From Thermoleophilia bacterium (GTDB lineage: Bacteria; Actinomycetota; Thermoleophilia; Gaiellales; JAICJC01): a stretch of DNA of 26,380 bases. The position numbers were made by a program, and so were the translations under genes. Below the pieces are notes generated by a model that was not told where the DNA came from, did not search any database, and saw only the letters and a program-made list of their open reading frames with translations. This document shows, piece after piece, positions 17,386 to 24,559 of this stretch. Each line of letters begins with the position of its first letter. Position 1 is the stretch's first letter. Location: positions 1 to 26,380 of the forward strand of contig JAICJM010000038.1 in NCBI GenBank assembly GCA_025928435.1, read 5' to 3'.

Positions 17386-18303
17386 GCCCGGCCGGCGGCG
17401 CCGCTGCGAGGCGCGGCGGGCGGCGATCGCGGCCTCGGGCCGGGCAGTCGGCACGTGGCCGGCCACGGCCGGGCCGGCCTCGACGGGCTCGGGCGGCGGC
17501 TCGGCGGTGCGGCGGCGGAAGAGGATCACGAAGATGACGAGCGCGACGACCAGCGTCACCGCCGCCACCCAGACGTTGACGCGCTGGCCGAAGAAGTGGT
17601 CGGCCGGGTCGATCTTCATCGTCTCGAGCGGCAGGCGGATGATGTCGTAGAGGACGACGTAGAGCACGAAGACCGTGCCCACGGGCACCCGGCGCCAGTA
17701 GCGGCGGGTGAACCACAGGAGCACGAGACACATCAGCGCGTCCCAGATCGACTCGTACAGGAACATCGGCTGGAACGTCGAGTCGGCCTGGTAGGGGGCG
17801 TAGCGGTGGGCCGGGTCGATCTTCACGGCCCACGGCAGGCTGGAGGGATGCCCGTAGAGCTCCTGGTTCGCGTAGTTGCCCCAGCGGCCGAGCGCCTGGG
17901 CCAGGATCAGTCCGGGGGCGATGCAGTCCGCCACCTGCCAGAACGACAGCCGCACCCGCCGGCAGCCGATCCAGGTGCCCAGCATGCCGCCGAGCACGGC
18001 GCCCCAGATGCCGAGGCCGCCCTCCCAGATCTTCGGCGTGTTGGCGAGGTGGTGCGGCCAGAAGGCGCCCCAGTCGGTGATCACGTGATAGAGGCGGGCG
18101 CCGACCAGGCCGAACGGCACCGTCCACACCGCGATGGAGTAGGCCAGGTCGGGATCGATGCGGCGGCGGCGGAACTCCCGCCGCGCCATCCACCCGGCCA
18201 GCAGCACGCCGCAGGCGAGCAGGAGGCCGTACCAGCGGGGCTGCAATCCCCCCAACCGGAAGATGAAGGGATCCGACGGGCTGGGGATCGCGAGCAGGTT
18301 CAA
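17383..18303 (-). CDS. lgt: Prolipoprotein diacylglyceryl transferase
   Basis: Lgt is the inner-membrane enzyme that attaches diacylglycerol to the lipobox cysteine of prolipoproteins, the first step of lipoprotein maturation. The 306-residue product has seven membrane segments and the family signature in GRWGNYANQELYG. The early WYGLLLACGVLLAGWMARRE and the late PLETMKIDPADHFFGQRV are also typical. The C-terminal 45 residues are a Pro-, Ala- and Arg-rich cytosolic tail, common in actinobacterial Lgt. The start is TTG 18303: the sequence there gives MNLLAIPSPS with no better codon nearby, and TACGAT stands 8 nt upstream. The stop is inside the 31-nt palindrome. The likely lipoprotein at 14369 would be a substrate. 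Confidence 0.95.
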   Translation of the reverse strand: MNLLAIPSPSDPFIFRLGGLQPRWYGLLLACGVLLAGWMARREFRRRRIDPDLAYSIAVWTVPFGLVGARLYHVITDWGAFWPHHLANTPKIWEGGLGIWGAVLGGMLGTWIGCRRVRLSFWQVADCIAPGLILAQALGRWGNYANQELYGHPSSLPWAVKIDPAHRYAPYQADSTFQPMFLYESIWDALMCLVLLWFTRRYWRRVPVGTVFVLYVVLYDIIRLPLETMKIDPADHFFGQRVNVWVAAVTLVVALVIFVILFRRRTAEPPPEPVEAGPAVAGHVPTARPEAAIAARRASQRRRRPG

Positions 18304-18311
18304 CGCCCCAG

Positions 18312-18317
18312 ATCGTA
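18312..18317 (-). promoter_or_regulatory. -10 box of lgt
   Basis: On the minus strand TACGAT ends 8 nt before the TTG start. With no ribosome site present it suggests a leaderless or nearly leaderless transcript and supports the TTG choice. Confidence 0.45.
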
Positions 18318-18483
18318 GTCCCGCACGGCCCCGGCCGGTCGCGCCCGCGGTTACATCCGGCCCGCACAGGTGGGGAGTGGACCTGCCCGAAGGCGGGGAG
18401 GGCGCGGTTCCACGCTTCGGCGCATGTCATCCACCCTGTTTCGGCGGGGTGCGGCGGCCGCGGGCAGGCCGAGACAAGTGGGC

Positions 18484-18990
18484 ATGAACACTCGACTGCG
18501 TGGATTCGTTGTGGGGCTGGTGGTACTGATGGGCGTGGGCACGCTCGGAACGACGGTGGCGATGGGGACGACCCTGCGGCCGCGGACGGTGATGCTGGAG
18601 AAGCTGAACCACGCACGGGCCGCGCACGGCCTGGCCGCGGTGAGCCCGGCGCTGCGCCTGCGGCTGGCCGCGCTGCGGCACTCCGACGACATGCTGAGCC
18701 GCGACTACTTCGCGCACACGAGTCCGGGCGGCGGGACGCTCTTCAATCGCATCACGAAGAGCGGCTTCGTCAGCGGCTACTCGTGGGAGGCGGGCGAGAC
18801 GATCGCCTGGGGCACCGGCGTCCTCGGCAAGCCCGGCCAGATCGTGAAGGCCTGGCTGAACAGCCCCGAGCACCGCGCCATCCTGCTCTCCTCGACCTGG
18901 TCGCGCATCGGCATCAGCCGCGCCTGCGGCCGCTTCCTCGGCCACACGGGTGCCTGCGTCTGGACGGCCGACTGGGTCAAGCGCTGGTAG
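18484..18990 (+). CDS. Secreted CAP-domain protein (SCP/PR1, YkwD-like)
   Basis: The 168-residue product begins with a signal peptide or anchor (MNTRLRGFVVGLVVLMGVG). A single CAP domain follows: LEKLNHARAAHGLAAVSP, then HSDDMLSRDYFAHTSPGGG (with the His and Asp of the CAP pocket), AGETIAWG, and VKAWLNSPEHRAILLSSTWSRIGI (a conserved Glu-His pair). The C-terminus holds two cysteines likely to form a disulfide. Bacterial CAP proteins are secreted and their activity is mostly unknown. ATG 18484 gives the best signal peptide; ATG 18424 in the same frame is possible. The last 14 bases overlap the 3' end of the convergent MFS gene. Confidence 0.88.
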   Translation: MNTRLRGFVVGLVVLMGVGTLGTTVAMGTTLRPRTVMLEKLNHARAAHGLAAVSPALRLRLAALRHSDDMLSRDYFAHTSPGGGTLFNRITKSGFVSGYSWEAGETIAWGTGVLGKPGQIVKAWLNSPEHRAILLSSTWSRIGISRACGRFLGHTGACVWTADWVKRW

Positions 18991-20173
18991 ACCGCGACTC
19001 GCCGAGCGCCGGCGGTCTGGCCGGCGCCGGCGGGCCCGCGGATGCGACCCAGACCGCCACGGCGACCGAGAGCGCGGCCACGGCCGCGTACGCGGCCCGG
19101 TCGCCGGCCGCCTGTGAGACGGCCCCCGCCGCGACCGGCGCCACGAGCATCGACGCCGCCCACATGATGTTCAGCAGGGCGGCGACCGTCCCCACGCCGA
19201 TGCCCGCACCGCGGCCGCCGACCGCGCCGAGCGGGAACGTCACGGTGTAGAGGACGGCGGCGACCGGCCCGCGGGCGAGCAGGAAGATCACGACCGACGC
19301 GGAGGACGTGCTCGCGAGCGGGATCAGGAGGATGGCCGCGGCACACCCGCAGGCGGCCGCGCCCACGCCGGCGCGGACGGCCCGGTCGCCGATGTGGGCG
19401 ACGACGGCGCTGCAGCCGATGAAGAGCACGGCCGAGGCGGCGAAGGCGGTGCCGATGCCCGCCGCGCCGACGCCGTCGCGGTGCAGCTCCAGAGGGACGA
19501 GCAGGTTCACCGCGCCGCCGATCATGCCGCCGAGCGCCATCAGGACGAGGCTCGCGAGCACCAGTCGGTCGCGCACGGCCGCCAGCACGGCGCCGCCTGC
19601 GGGGAGGCGCTCGTGCGCCTCCCGGTGCCCCGTGCCGGACGTCTCCAGCGCGAGCGCGGCCACCAGGATGCCGGTGACCGCGGCCGCGACGGTGAACGGC
19701 GCCCCGAGGCCGTAGCGGTCGACGAGGACACCGGCGAACGCCGGCCCGGCCACGTTCCCGACTCCGGCCGTCGTGACGGTGAGCGCGAGCGCCTGCGAGC
19801 CGCGCTCGCCCGTCGCGTCGCTCAGCCACGCGAGCCCCGTCGTCCACAGGGCGCCGAAGCCGACGCCGAAGAGCGTCCGGGCCGCGATCAGCTCCCAGAA
19901 GCTGCTCGCCAGACCCTGCCCGGCGTCGGACAGGGCGATTACGGCGAGGGCGACGAGCGTGACCCGGCGCGCCCCGAACCGGTCGCCGACGACGCCGGCC
20001 GGGATCGAGACGACCAGGATCGCGACGCTGGCGCTCGCGAGCAGGAACCCCGACTGGAGCGGTGAGAGCGCGTAGCGGTGCGCGTACTCGGGGACGAGCG
20101 GGACGATCGCGCTCCACATCGCCTCGCCGACGAACACGGCCGCGAACAGCAGAAGGACGACCGGGCGCCGCAC
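18977..20173 (-). CDS. MFS transporter, 12-helix
   Basis: The 398-residue membrane protein has the major facilitator plan. The first helix is VVLLLFAAVFVGEAMWSAIV, and GVVGDRFGARRVTLVAL is motif A between helices 2 and 3. A central polar loop (ETSGTGHREAHERLP) separates two six-helix halves. A second motif-A-like loop, AHIGDRAVRAGVGAA, opens the second half. It resembles efflux-type members, but the substrate is unknown. GTG 20173 is the best start; CATTCT lies 6 nt upstream, close to the leaderless pattern seen elsewhere. The frame runs back to 20227, but that part lacks protein-like sequence and holds a hairpin. It is downstream of the small secreted protein gene. Confidence 0.9.
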   Translation of the reverse strand: MRRPVVLLLFAAVFVGEAMWSAIVPLVPEYAHRYALSPLQSGFLLASASVAILVVSIPAGVVGDRFGARRVTLVALAVIALSDAGQGLASSFWELIAARTLFGVGFGALWTTGLAWLSDATGERGSQALALTVTTAGVGNVAGPAFAGVLVDRYGLGAPFTVAAAVTGILVAALALETSGTGHREAHERLPAGGAVLAAVRDRLVLASLVLMALGGMIGGAVNLLVPLELHRDGVGAAGIGTAFAASAVLFIGCSAVVAHIGDRAVRAGVGAAACGCAAAILLIPLASTSSASVVIFLLARGPVAAVLYTVTFPLGAVGGRGAGIGVGTVAALLNIMWAASMLVAPVAAGAVSQAAGDRAAYAAVAALSVAVAVWVASAGPPAPARPPALGESRSTSA

Positions 20174-20226
20174 CCGGGCAGAATGCCAGACGGCCTGCCC
20201 AGGGCGCGGCGCCTGCCGTGCCCACA

Positions 20227-20245
20227 CCCCGGGCCGCGCCCGGGG
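20227..20245 (-). terminator. Perfect GC hairpin between the small secreted protein gene and the MFS gene
   Basis: CCCCGGGC, a CGC loop and GCCCGGGG form a perfect 8-bp stem 13 bases after the stop of the secreted protein gene (20259). No T-run follows. It probably ends that transcript and separates it from the MFS promoter. Confidence 0.55.
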
Positions 20246-20258
20246 ATCCTCACAAGGT

Positions 20259-20903
20259 CTAGCGGTGCATCAGCGGGTCGAGGTAGACGTCGTCGATGCG
20301 CCAGTTCCCGCCGGTCGAGAGGGGCGTGAACCTGAACTGCACGGACTGCGTCAGGAGCGGGAGGACGCCCCCGAGCATGAGGTACTGGGCGCTCGGCTGC
20401 CAGGTCTTGGTGCCGGCGAAGGTCGCTCTGTCGGACACGCCGAGCGTGCTGCCGAGGCCGCCGAGCAGCGCGCCGGCGCCGCCGTTGTAGATCACCTGGA
20501 CGCGCATGTTCGAGCCGGCCGCCCCGGTGTTCTGCATGAACAGGCGCATCTTGCTCGAGAGCAGGCCGATGCACATCGGGGGCGACGTGGCGCTGCTCCC
20601 GGCCGGGAGCGACAGCGAGTGGCTGTCCCCGGCGTTGCCGACCAGGTACGACTCGTTGCCGGTGACGACGTGCGCACCGCCCGTGAGCGTCCAGCCGGCG
20701 GCGTTGTTCTCGAAGCCACCGTCGGGGACGGCCGCATAGTAGGCAGCGTCGCTCCAGGGCAGGAATGGCTGATAGGTCGGGTTGGGGCAGGCCAGGCCGA
20801 GCGACGCCGCGTGTGCGGGCGCGGCGGCCGTGGCCGTCATGGCGGCGGCCGACGCGAGCGCGGCCAGGGCCATGAGGATGCGAGCGGGGGTGCGGAGAGC
20901 CAC
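20259..20903 (-). CDS. Small secreted protein with a jelly-roll-like domain, function unknown
   Basis: The 214-residue product starts at GTG 20903, supported by AAGGAG 5 nt upstream. It has a signal peptide (ARILMALAALASAAAMTA, then TAAAPAHA). The mature part opens with two-cysteine-containing, aromatic sequence and then PDGGFENNAAGWTLTGGA, the usual first strands of carbohydrate-binding beta-sandwiches. It ends with the characteristic last strands NWRIDDVYLDP. No catalytic residues are evident, so a binding or structural role outside the cell is likely. The 155-bp leader region up to the HD-GYP gene contains TTGATA (minus strand, 21025-21020), a possible -35 box, but no convincing -10. Confidence 0.75.
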   Translation of the reverse strand: MALRTPARILMALAALASAAAMTATAAAPAHAASLGLACPNPTYQPFLPWSDAAYYAAVPDGGFENNAAGWTLTGGAHVVTGNESYLVGNAGDSHSLSLPAGSSATSPPMCIGLLSSKMRLFMQNTGAAGSNMRVQVIYNGGAGALLGGLGSTLGVSDRATFAGTKTWQPSAQYLMLGGVLPLLTQSVQFRFTPLSTGGNWRIDDVYLDPLMHR

Positions 20904-20908
20904 GCGTG

Positions 20909-20914
20909 CTCCTT
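20909..20914 (-). promoter_or_regulatory. Ribosome binding site deciding the start of the small secreted protein
   Basis: AAGGAG on the minus strand lies 5 nt before GTG 20903. It rules out the longer open frame that begins at 21104, whose extra 67 residues are not protein-like. Confidence 0.75.
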
Positions 20915-21058
20915 GGAGTGGGGGTCTTGGGGCGAAGGCGGCGACACGGGGAAGCGTCGCGCCAGGCTCAGAGTGGAGAGGGAATCGCGGCCGCGCGTCC
21001 CCTATTTCGGTGATCGTCGTATCAACCAGGTGGCGTTCTTGCCGATGACTCCGGTGAG

Positions 21059-22381
21059 ATGTCGCGTTCCGAAGACGATCGGCTGGTCGAGCAGTCGCGC
21101 GCACGCATGCGCCGTGCGCCGATCCGGCGCGAGGCGGTCGCGACCGCCGTCGTCGTCGCAGGGTTCGTCGTCTCCGTCGCCGCGATCGGCCACTTGGCGC
21201 CCGACCCGAACGGGCACAGCCTTCTCACGGCCGTCCTGCTCGTGCTCTGCTACGCGGCCGTCGCGCGCGTGCAGTTCGAGGTCGGCGCCGGGGCCGCCGT
21301 CCTGACCCAGCTCGTGTTCGTCCCGATGCTCTTTCTGACCGCCCCGGCGGCCGTGCCGCTCCTGGTGGCGCTCGGCTACGCCCTGAGCGCGCTCCCGCGC
21401 CACATGCGCGGCGACTGGCACCCGGGCAGGCTCGGGCTGCACCTGGTCAGCTCGTGCTACGCCCTCGGTCCGGTGGTCGTGCTTGCGCTCGCAGGCCATC
21501 CCGACCCGACGCTTGCGCCGCGCACGCTCGCGATCGTCGCCGCGGGGCTCGTCGCGCAGTTCGCGATCGATGTCGGCACGTGGGCGGCCCTCGGCCATTC
21601 GCCGCGCGGCCAGGCCGGCGCCCTCGCCGTCGCCTGGCGCGTCGACCTCGCCCTGACCCCGCTCGCCCTCGCACTCGTGGCCGCCGGCGCCGGCCACCGG
21701 TACGCGTTCCTGCTCGGCCTGCCGCTCGTCGCCCTCCTGGCCGAGTTCGCGCGCCACCGCAGCGCCAGCGTCGGCCAGGCCGAGAAGCTCTCCGAGGCGT
21801 ATCTGGGGACGGCCCTTCTGCTCGGCGACGTCGTGGAGGCAGACGACTCCTACACCGGCCTGCACAGCCGTGACGTCGTCGCCCTCGTGCTGGACGTCAG
21901 CGACCGCATGGGGCTCGACGAGGACGCCCGCCACAAGGCCCGGCTGACGGCTCTGCTCCACGACGTCGGCAAGGTGGCCATCCCCAGCGAGATCATCCGC
22001 AAGCCCGGCCCGCTGACGCCGCAGGAGCGCGCGGTGATCGAGACCCACACCGTCGAGGGCGAGCGCATGCTGAAGCAGGTCGGCGGGCTGCTCGCCGACA
22101 TCGGCGCCCTCGTCCGCTCCTGCCACGAGCGCTGGGACGGCGGCGGCTACCCCGACGGCCTCGTCGGCGCCGACATTCCGCTGATCGCCCGGATCGTGTG
22201 CGCCTGCGACGCGTTCAGCGCGATGACCACGGATCGCAGCTACCGGGCGGCGATGACCCACGACGCCGCCGTCGCCGAACTGCGCCGCTGCGCGGGGACG
22301 CACTTCGATCCCGCCGTCGTCGATGCCCTCGTCGCCGTGGCCGATCGGCACGAGCCGGGCCGCCTCGGCCAGGCCGCGTAG
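21059..22381 (+). CDS. Membrane-anchored HD-GYP domain protein, likely c-di-GMP phosphodiesterase
   Basis: HD-GYP proteins hydrolyse cyclic di-GMP to pGpG or GMP. The 440-residue product has about seven hydrophobic helices in residues 25-230, a linker helix, then a complete HD-GYP domain (about 250-430). Metal and signature residues are present: His269 in LHSRD, His301-Asp302 in ALLHDVGKVAIP, His330, His356-Glu357, and GYP at 363-365 within ERWDGGGYPDGLVG. Asp384 lies in CACDAFSAMTTDRSYR. The domain therefore looks active. The membrane part is not one I recognise; it may sense a signal in or near the membrane. There is no diguanylate cyclase gene nearby. ATG 21059 has only a weak ribosome site. 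Confidence 0.9.
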   Translation: MSRSEDDRLVEQSRARMRRAPIRREAVATAVVVAGFVVSVAAIGHLAPDPNGHSLLTAVLLVLCYAAVARVQFEVGAGAAVLTQLVFVPMLFLTAPAAVPLLVALGYALSALPRHMRGDWHPGRLGLHLVSSCYALGPVVVLALAGHPDPTLAPRTLAIVAAGLVAQFAIDVGTWAALGHSPRGQAGALAVAWRVDLALTPLALALVAAGAGHRYAFLLGLPLVALLAEFARHRSASVGQAEKLSEAYLGTALLLGDVVEADDSYTGLHSRDVVALVLDVSDRMGLDEDARHKARLTALLHDVGKVAIPSEIIRKPGPLTPQERAVIETHTVEGERMLKQVGGLLADIGALVRSCHERWDGGGYPDGLVGADIPLIARIVCACDAFSAMTTDRSYRAAMTHDAAVAELRRCAGTHFDPAVVDALVAVADRHEPGRLGQAA

Positions 22382-22411
22382 CTTTACTGGCTCCAGGTTC
22401 GAATCGGCGGC

Positions 22412-22417
22412 TAAGAT
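22412..22417 (+). promoter_or_regulatory. Possible -10 box upstream of the second S53 gene
   Basis: TAAGAT fits TANNNT and would give a leader of about 65 nt before GTG 22489. No clear -35 box is visible, so this is weak. Confidence 0.3.
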
Positions 22418-22435
22418 GAGGCGCCCGCGGGTAGA

Positions 22436-22474
22436 CGGGAACGGCTCGCGCAGGCCAGGGGGTCCACGTTCCCG
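22436..22474 (+). other. Leader stem-loop before the second S53 gene
   Basis: CGGGAACG (22436-22443) and CGTTCCCG (22467-22474) pair perfectly over 8 bp with a 23-nt loop, just upstream of GTG 22489. GAGG begins at the foot of the stem. I compared it with the c-di-AMP and cobalamin riboswitch motifs I know and found no match. It could control access to the ribosome site. Confidence 0.35.
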
Positions 22475-22488
22475 AGGTTGGTGATCGT

Positions 22489-24384
22489 GTGGGTAGACGA
22501 TTGTTCGTGCGCGGGGCCATGGCCTCGTGCGGCCTCGTAGCGGTCGTTGCGGGAGGCGGTGCCGCGACGGCGACCGGTGCGAGCACACACGCTGTCGCGT
22601 TGCGGGGGAGTGCCCCCGCGTGGACGGCGCACGCCGCCGTCCGGCCGGCGAAGGCGTCGGGCCGTGTCAGCGTGCGGGTATACCTGGCGCCACGGGGCGG
22701 GCTGGCGGCGCTGAAGCGCGCCGTGTCGGCCGTTGCCACGCCGGGAAGCGCGTCATATCGCCACTTCCTGACGCCGGCTCAGTACCGAGCCAGGTACGAG
22801 CCGAGCCAGGCCTCGGTCACGTCCGTCAGCGCGTGGCTCCGCTCCGCCGGGCTCCGCGTCACGGGCGTCGAGGCGTCACACCGGTACGTCAGCGCGGGTG
22901 GCAGTGTCGCCGCCGCCGAGCGGGCGTTCGGCCGCAAGCTGAACGTGTACCGGCATGCCGGCCGGCTCGTCCGCGGCCCCGCCGGTGACGCGCGCGTCCC
23001 GGCCGCCGTGGCCGGGTCCGTGCTCGGCGTGACCGGGCTCTCGACGCCCAGCGCCTCGCGGACGCGGATCGGCCCGCCGCCGGCGGGATTCCGCAACGCC
23101 CGGCCGTGCTCGCAGAGCTACGGGACGATCACCGCCAGGTCGCTCCCGAAGTTCCAGGGCAAGCACCGCCCGTACGCCATCTGCGGCTATGTGCCGCGGC
23201 AGTTCCGCGGGGCCTACGGCGTCACCGCCACCGGCCTCACGGGCAAGGGCGTGGGCATCGGCATCGTCGACGCCTTCGCGGCGGGGACGATCCTCAAGGA
23301 CGCGAACACCTACGCCGGCCGCCACGGGGACAGGCCGTTCCGCAAGGGGCAGTTCTCGCAGGCGAACCCGAGCTCGTTCGCGCTCCACCCGAACCAGTGC
23401 CAGACGCCGGCCGACTGGGCCGGTGAGGAGACCCTCGACGTCGAGGCGGCCCACGGGATGGCTCGCGATGCGCACGTGATCTACTACGGCGCCAAGAGCT
23501 GCCTGAACCAGGACCTCGAGGACGCTCTCGCGCGCGTCGACGACCAGAACAAGGTCTCGGTGGTCTCCAACTCGTACGGCGGCCCGGCCTCCGCCGAGAC
23601 GGCGGGCGACATCGCCGCCGAGGAGCAGGTCGTCCTCCAGGGCGAGATGCAGGGGATCACGTTCCTGTTCTCGTCCGGCGACAACGGCGACTGGCAGCCG
23701 ATCGAGGGGTTCAAGGACACCGATTATCCGGCGTCCGATCCCTTCGTGACCGCTGTCGGCGGCACTGCGACGGCGATCGGCCGCAACAACCATCTGCTGT
23801 GGCAGACGGGTTGGGGCACCATGAAGTACGACCTGTCGTCGAACGGGAAGGGCTGGGTCCTCGACCCCGACCCGTTCCTGTACGGCTCGGGCGGCGGCTT
23901 CTCGCCCATCTTCCCGCGGCCGAGCTACCAGAACGGCGTCGTGCACGGCGGATCGGGCCGGGCGTACCCCGACCTCTCGCTGGACGCCGACGTGACGACG
24001 GGCATGCTCGTCGGGGAGACGCAGATCTTCCCGAAGGGCACGTTCTACGACGAGTACCGCATCGGCGGGACGAGCCTGTCCTCGCCGCTGATGGCCGGCA
24101 TGGTGGCCGACGCGGTCCAGCATGCCAGGAGCCGGCTCGGCTTCCTGAACCCCGCCATCTACCACCTGGCGAGGACGCATGCCGGCGCGTTCATGGACGT
24201 CGGAACGAGGCACGGCGGGAACGTCCGCCCGGACTTCGTGAACGGCGTGAACAAGGCCGACGGCCTCGTCTACAGCATCCGCACGTTCGACCAGGACACG
24301 AGCCTGACCACCGGGCCAGGCTGGGATGACGTGACGGGTGTCGGAACCCCGAACGCCGTCTTCCTGCGGGCGTTCGGCTCCTGA
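22489..24384 (+). CDS. Secreted S53 (sedolisin/kumamolisin) peptidase zymogen
   Basis: The 631-residue product has an N-terminal signal region (about 1-30, MASCGLVAVVAGGGAATATG) and a pro-kumamolisin activation domain (about 55-185, with SASYRHFLTPAQYRARYEPS). The catalytic domain spans about 225-631. The triad is Glu313 and Asp317 (EETLDVEA) and Ser529 (GGTSLSSPLMAG). GSGGGFSPIFPRPSYQ is the family's glycine-rich motif, and Asp570 and Asp613 (GPGWDDVTGVGTPN) are the calcium site. Unlike the S53 protein at 1221, it ends at the calcium site with no extension. The GTG start has only a distant GAGG, so the exact start is uncertain. A hairpin follows the stop. Confidence 0.94.
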   Translation: MGRRLFVRGAMASCGLVAVVAGGGAATATGASTHAVALRGSAPAWTAHAAVRPAKASGRVSVRVYLAPRGGLAALKRAVSAVATPGSASYRHFLTPAQYRARYEPSQASVTSVSAWLRSAGLRVTGVEASHRYVSAGGSVAAAERAFGRKLNVYRHAGRLVRGPAGDARVPAAVAGSVLGVTGLSTPSASRTRIGPPPAGFRNARPCSQSYGTITARSLPKFQGKHRPYAICGYVPRQFRGAYGVTATGLTGKGVGIGIVDAFAAGTILKDANTYAGRHGDRPFRKGQFSQANPSSFALHPNQCQTPADWAGEETLDVEAAHGMARDAHVIYYGAKSCLNQDLEDALARVDDQNKVSVVSNSYGGPASAETAGDIAAEEQVVLQGEMQGITFLFSSGDNGDWQPIEGFKDTDYPASDPFVTAVGGTATAIGRNNHLLWQTGWGTMKYDLSSNGKGWVLDPDPFLYGSGGGFSPIFPRPSYQNGVVHGGSGRAYPDLSLDADVTTGMLVGETQIFPKGTFYDEYRIGGTSLSSPLMAGMVADAVQHARSRLGFLNPAIYHLARTHAGAFMDVGTRHGGNVRPDFVNGVNKADGLVYSIRTFDQDTSLTTGPGWDDVTGVGTPNAVFLRAFGS

Positions 24385-24397
24385 GCTGAAGCGCATG

Positions 24398-24427
24398 GGG
24401 GCGTCCCGGTTCCGGCCGGGGCGCCCC
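24398..24427 (+). terminator. Strong hairpin after the second S53 gene
   Basis: GGGGCGTCCCGG (24398-24409) pairs with CCGGGGCGCCCC (24416-24427) over 12 bp, one of them G-T, with a 6-nt loop. It starts 13 bases after the S53 stop. There is no long T-run, as usual at this GC content. Confidence 0.65.
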
Positions 24428-24435
24428 TTCGCTCC

Positions 24436-24559
24436 ATGACTGATTCCACGCCCCCGTGATGTCCTGGGCGATGCGACGGTGCGCGGCCGCAGCCCACCAC
24501 AACCCGAACCGTCCCTCGCGTTCTGACGTCCAGGCGCGCGGGGGCGTGGGATCAGTCAT
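24436..24559. repeat. Element of about 124 bp with 21-bp inverted ends (MITE-like or long hairpin)
   Basis: ATGACTGATTCCACGCCCCC begins the left end (24436-24456). The right end (24539-24559) is its reverse complement with one mismatch in 21. The 82-nt centre also folds: on the minus strand GCGAGGGACGGT pairs with ACCGTCGCATCGC apart from a small bulge, and CCTGG pairs with CCAGG outside it. The whole element can therefore form one long hairpin. Its right end contains the stop codon of the ABC permease gene (24556-24558). No transposase and no clear target-site duplication are visible. It could be a non-autonomous mobile element or a structured RNA. Confidence 0.75.

Noticed and set aside
22391..22411. 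GGTTCGAATC, resembling the T-arm of a tRNA, downstream of the HD-GYP gene
   Set aside because: The flanking bases do not pair as a T-stem, and no acceptor, anticodon or D-arm can be formed around it.
22429..22499. Direct repeat GGGTAGACG at 22429 and 22491, considered as an operator pair
   Set aside because: Only 9 nt long, not palindromic, and the second copy lies inside the S53 coding start; chance is a sufficient explanation.
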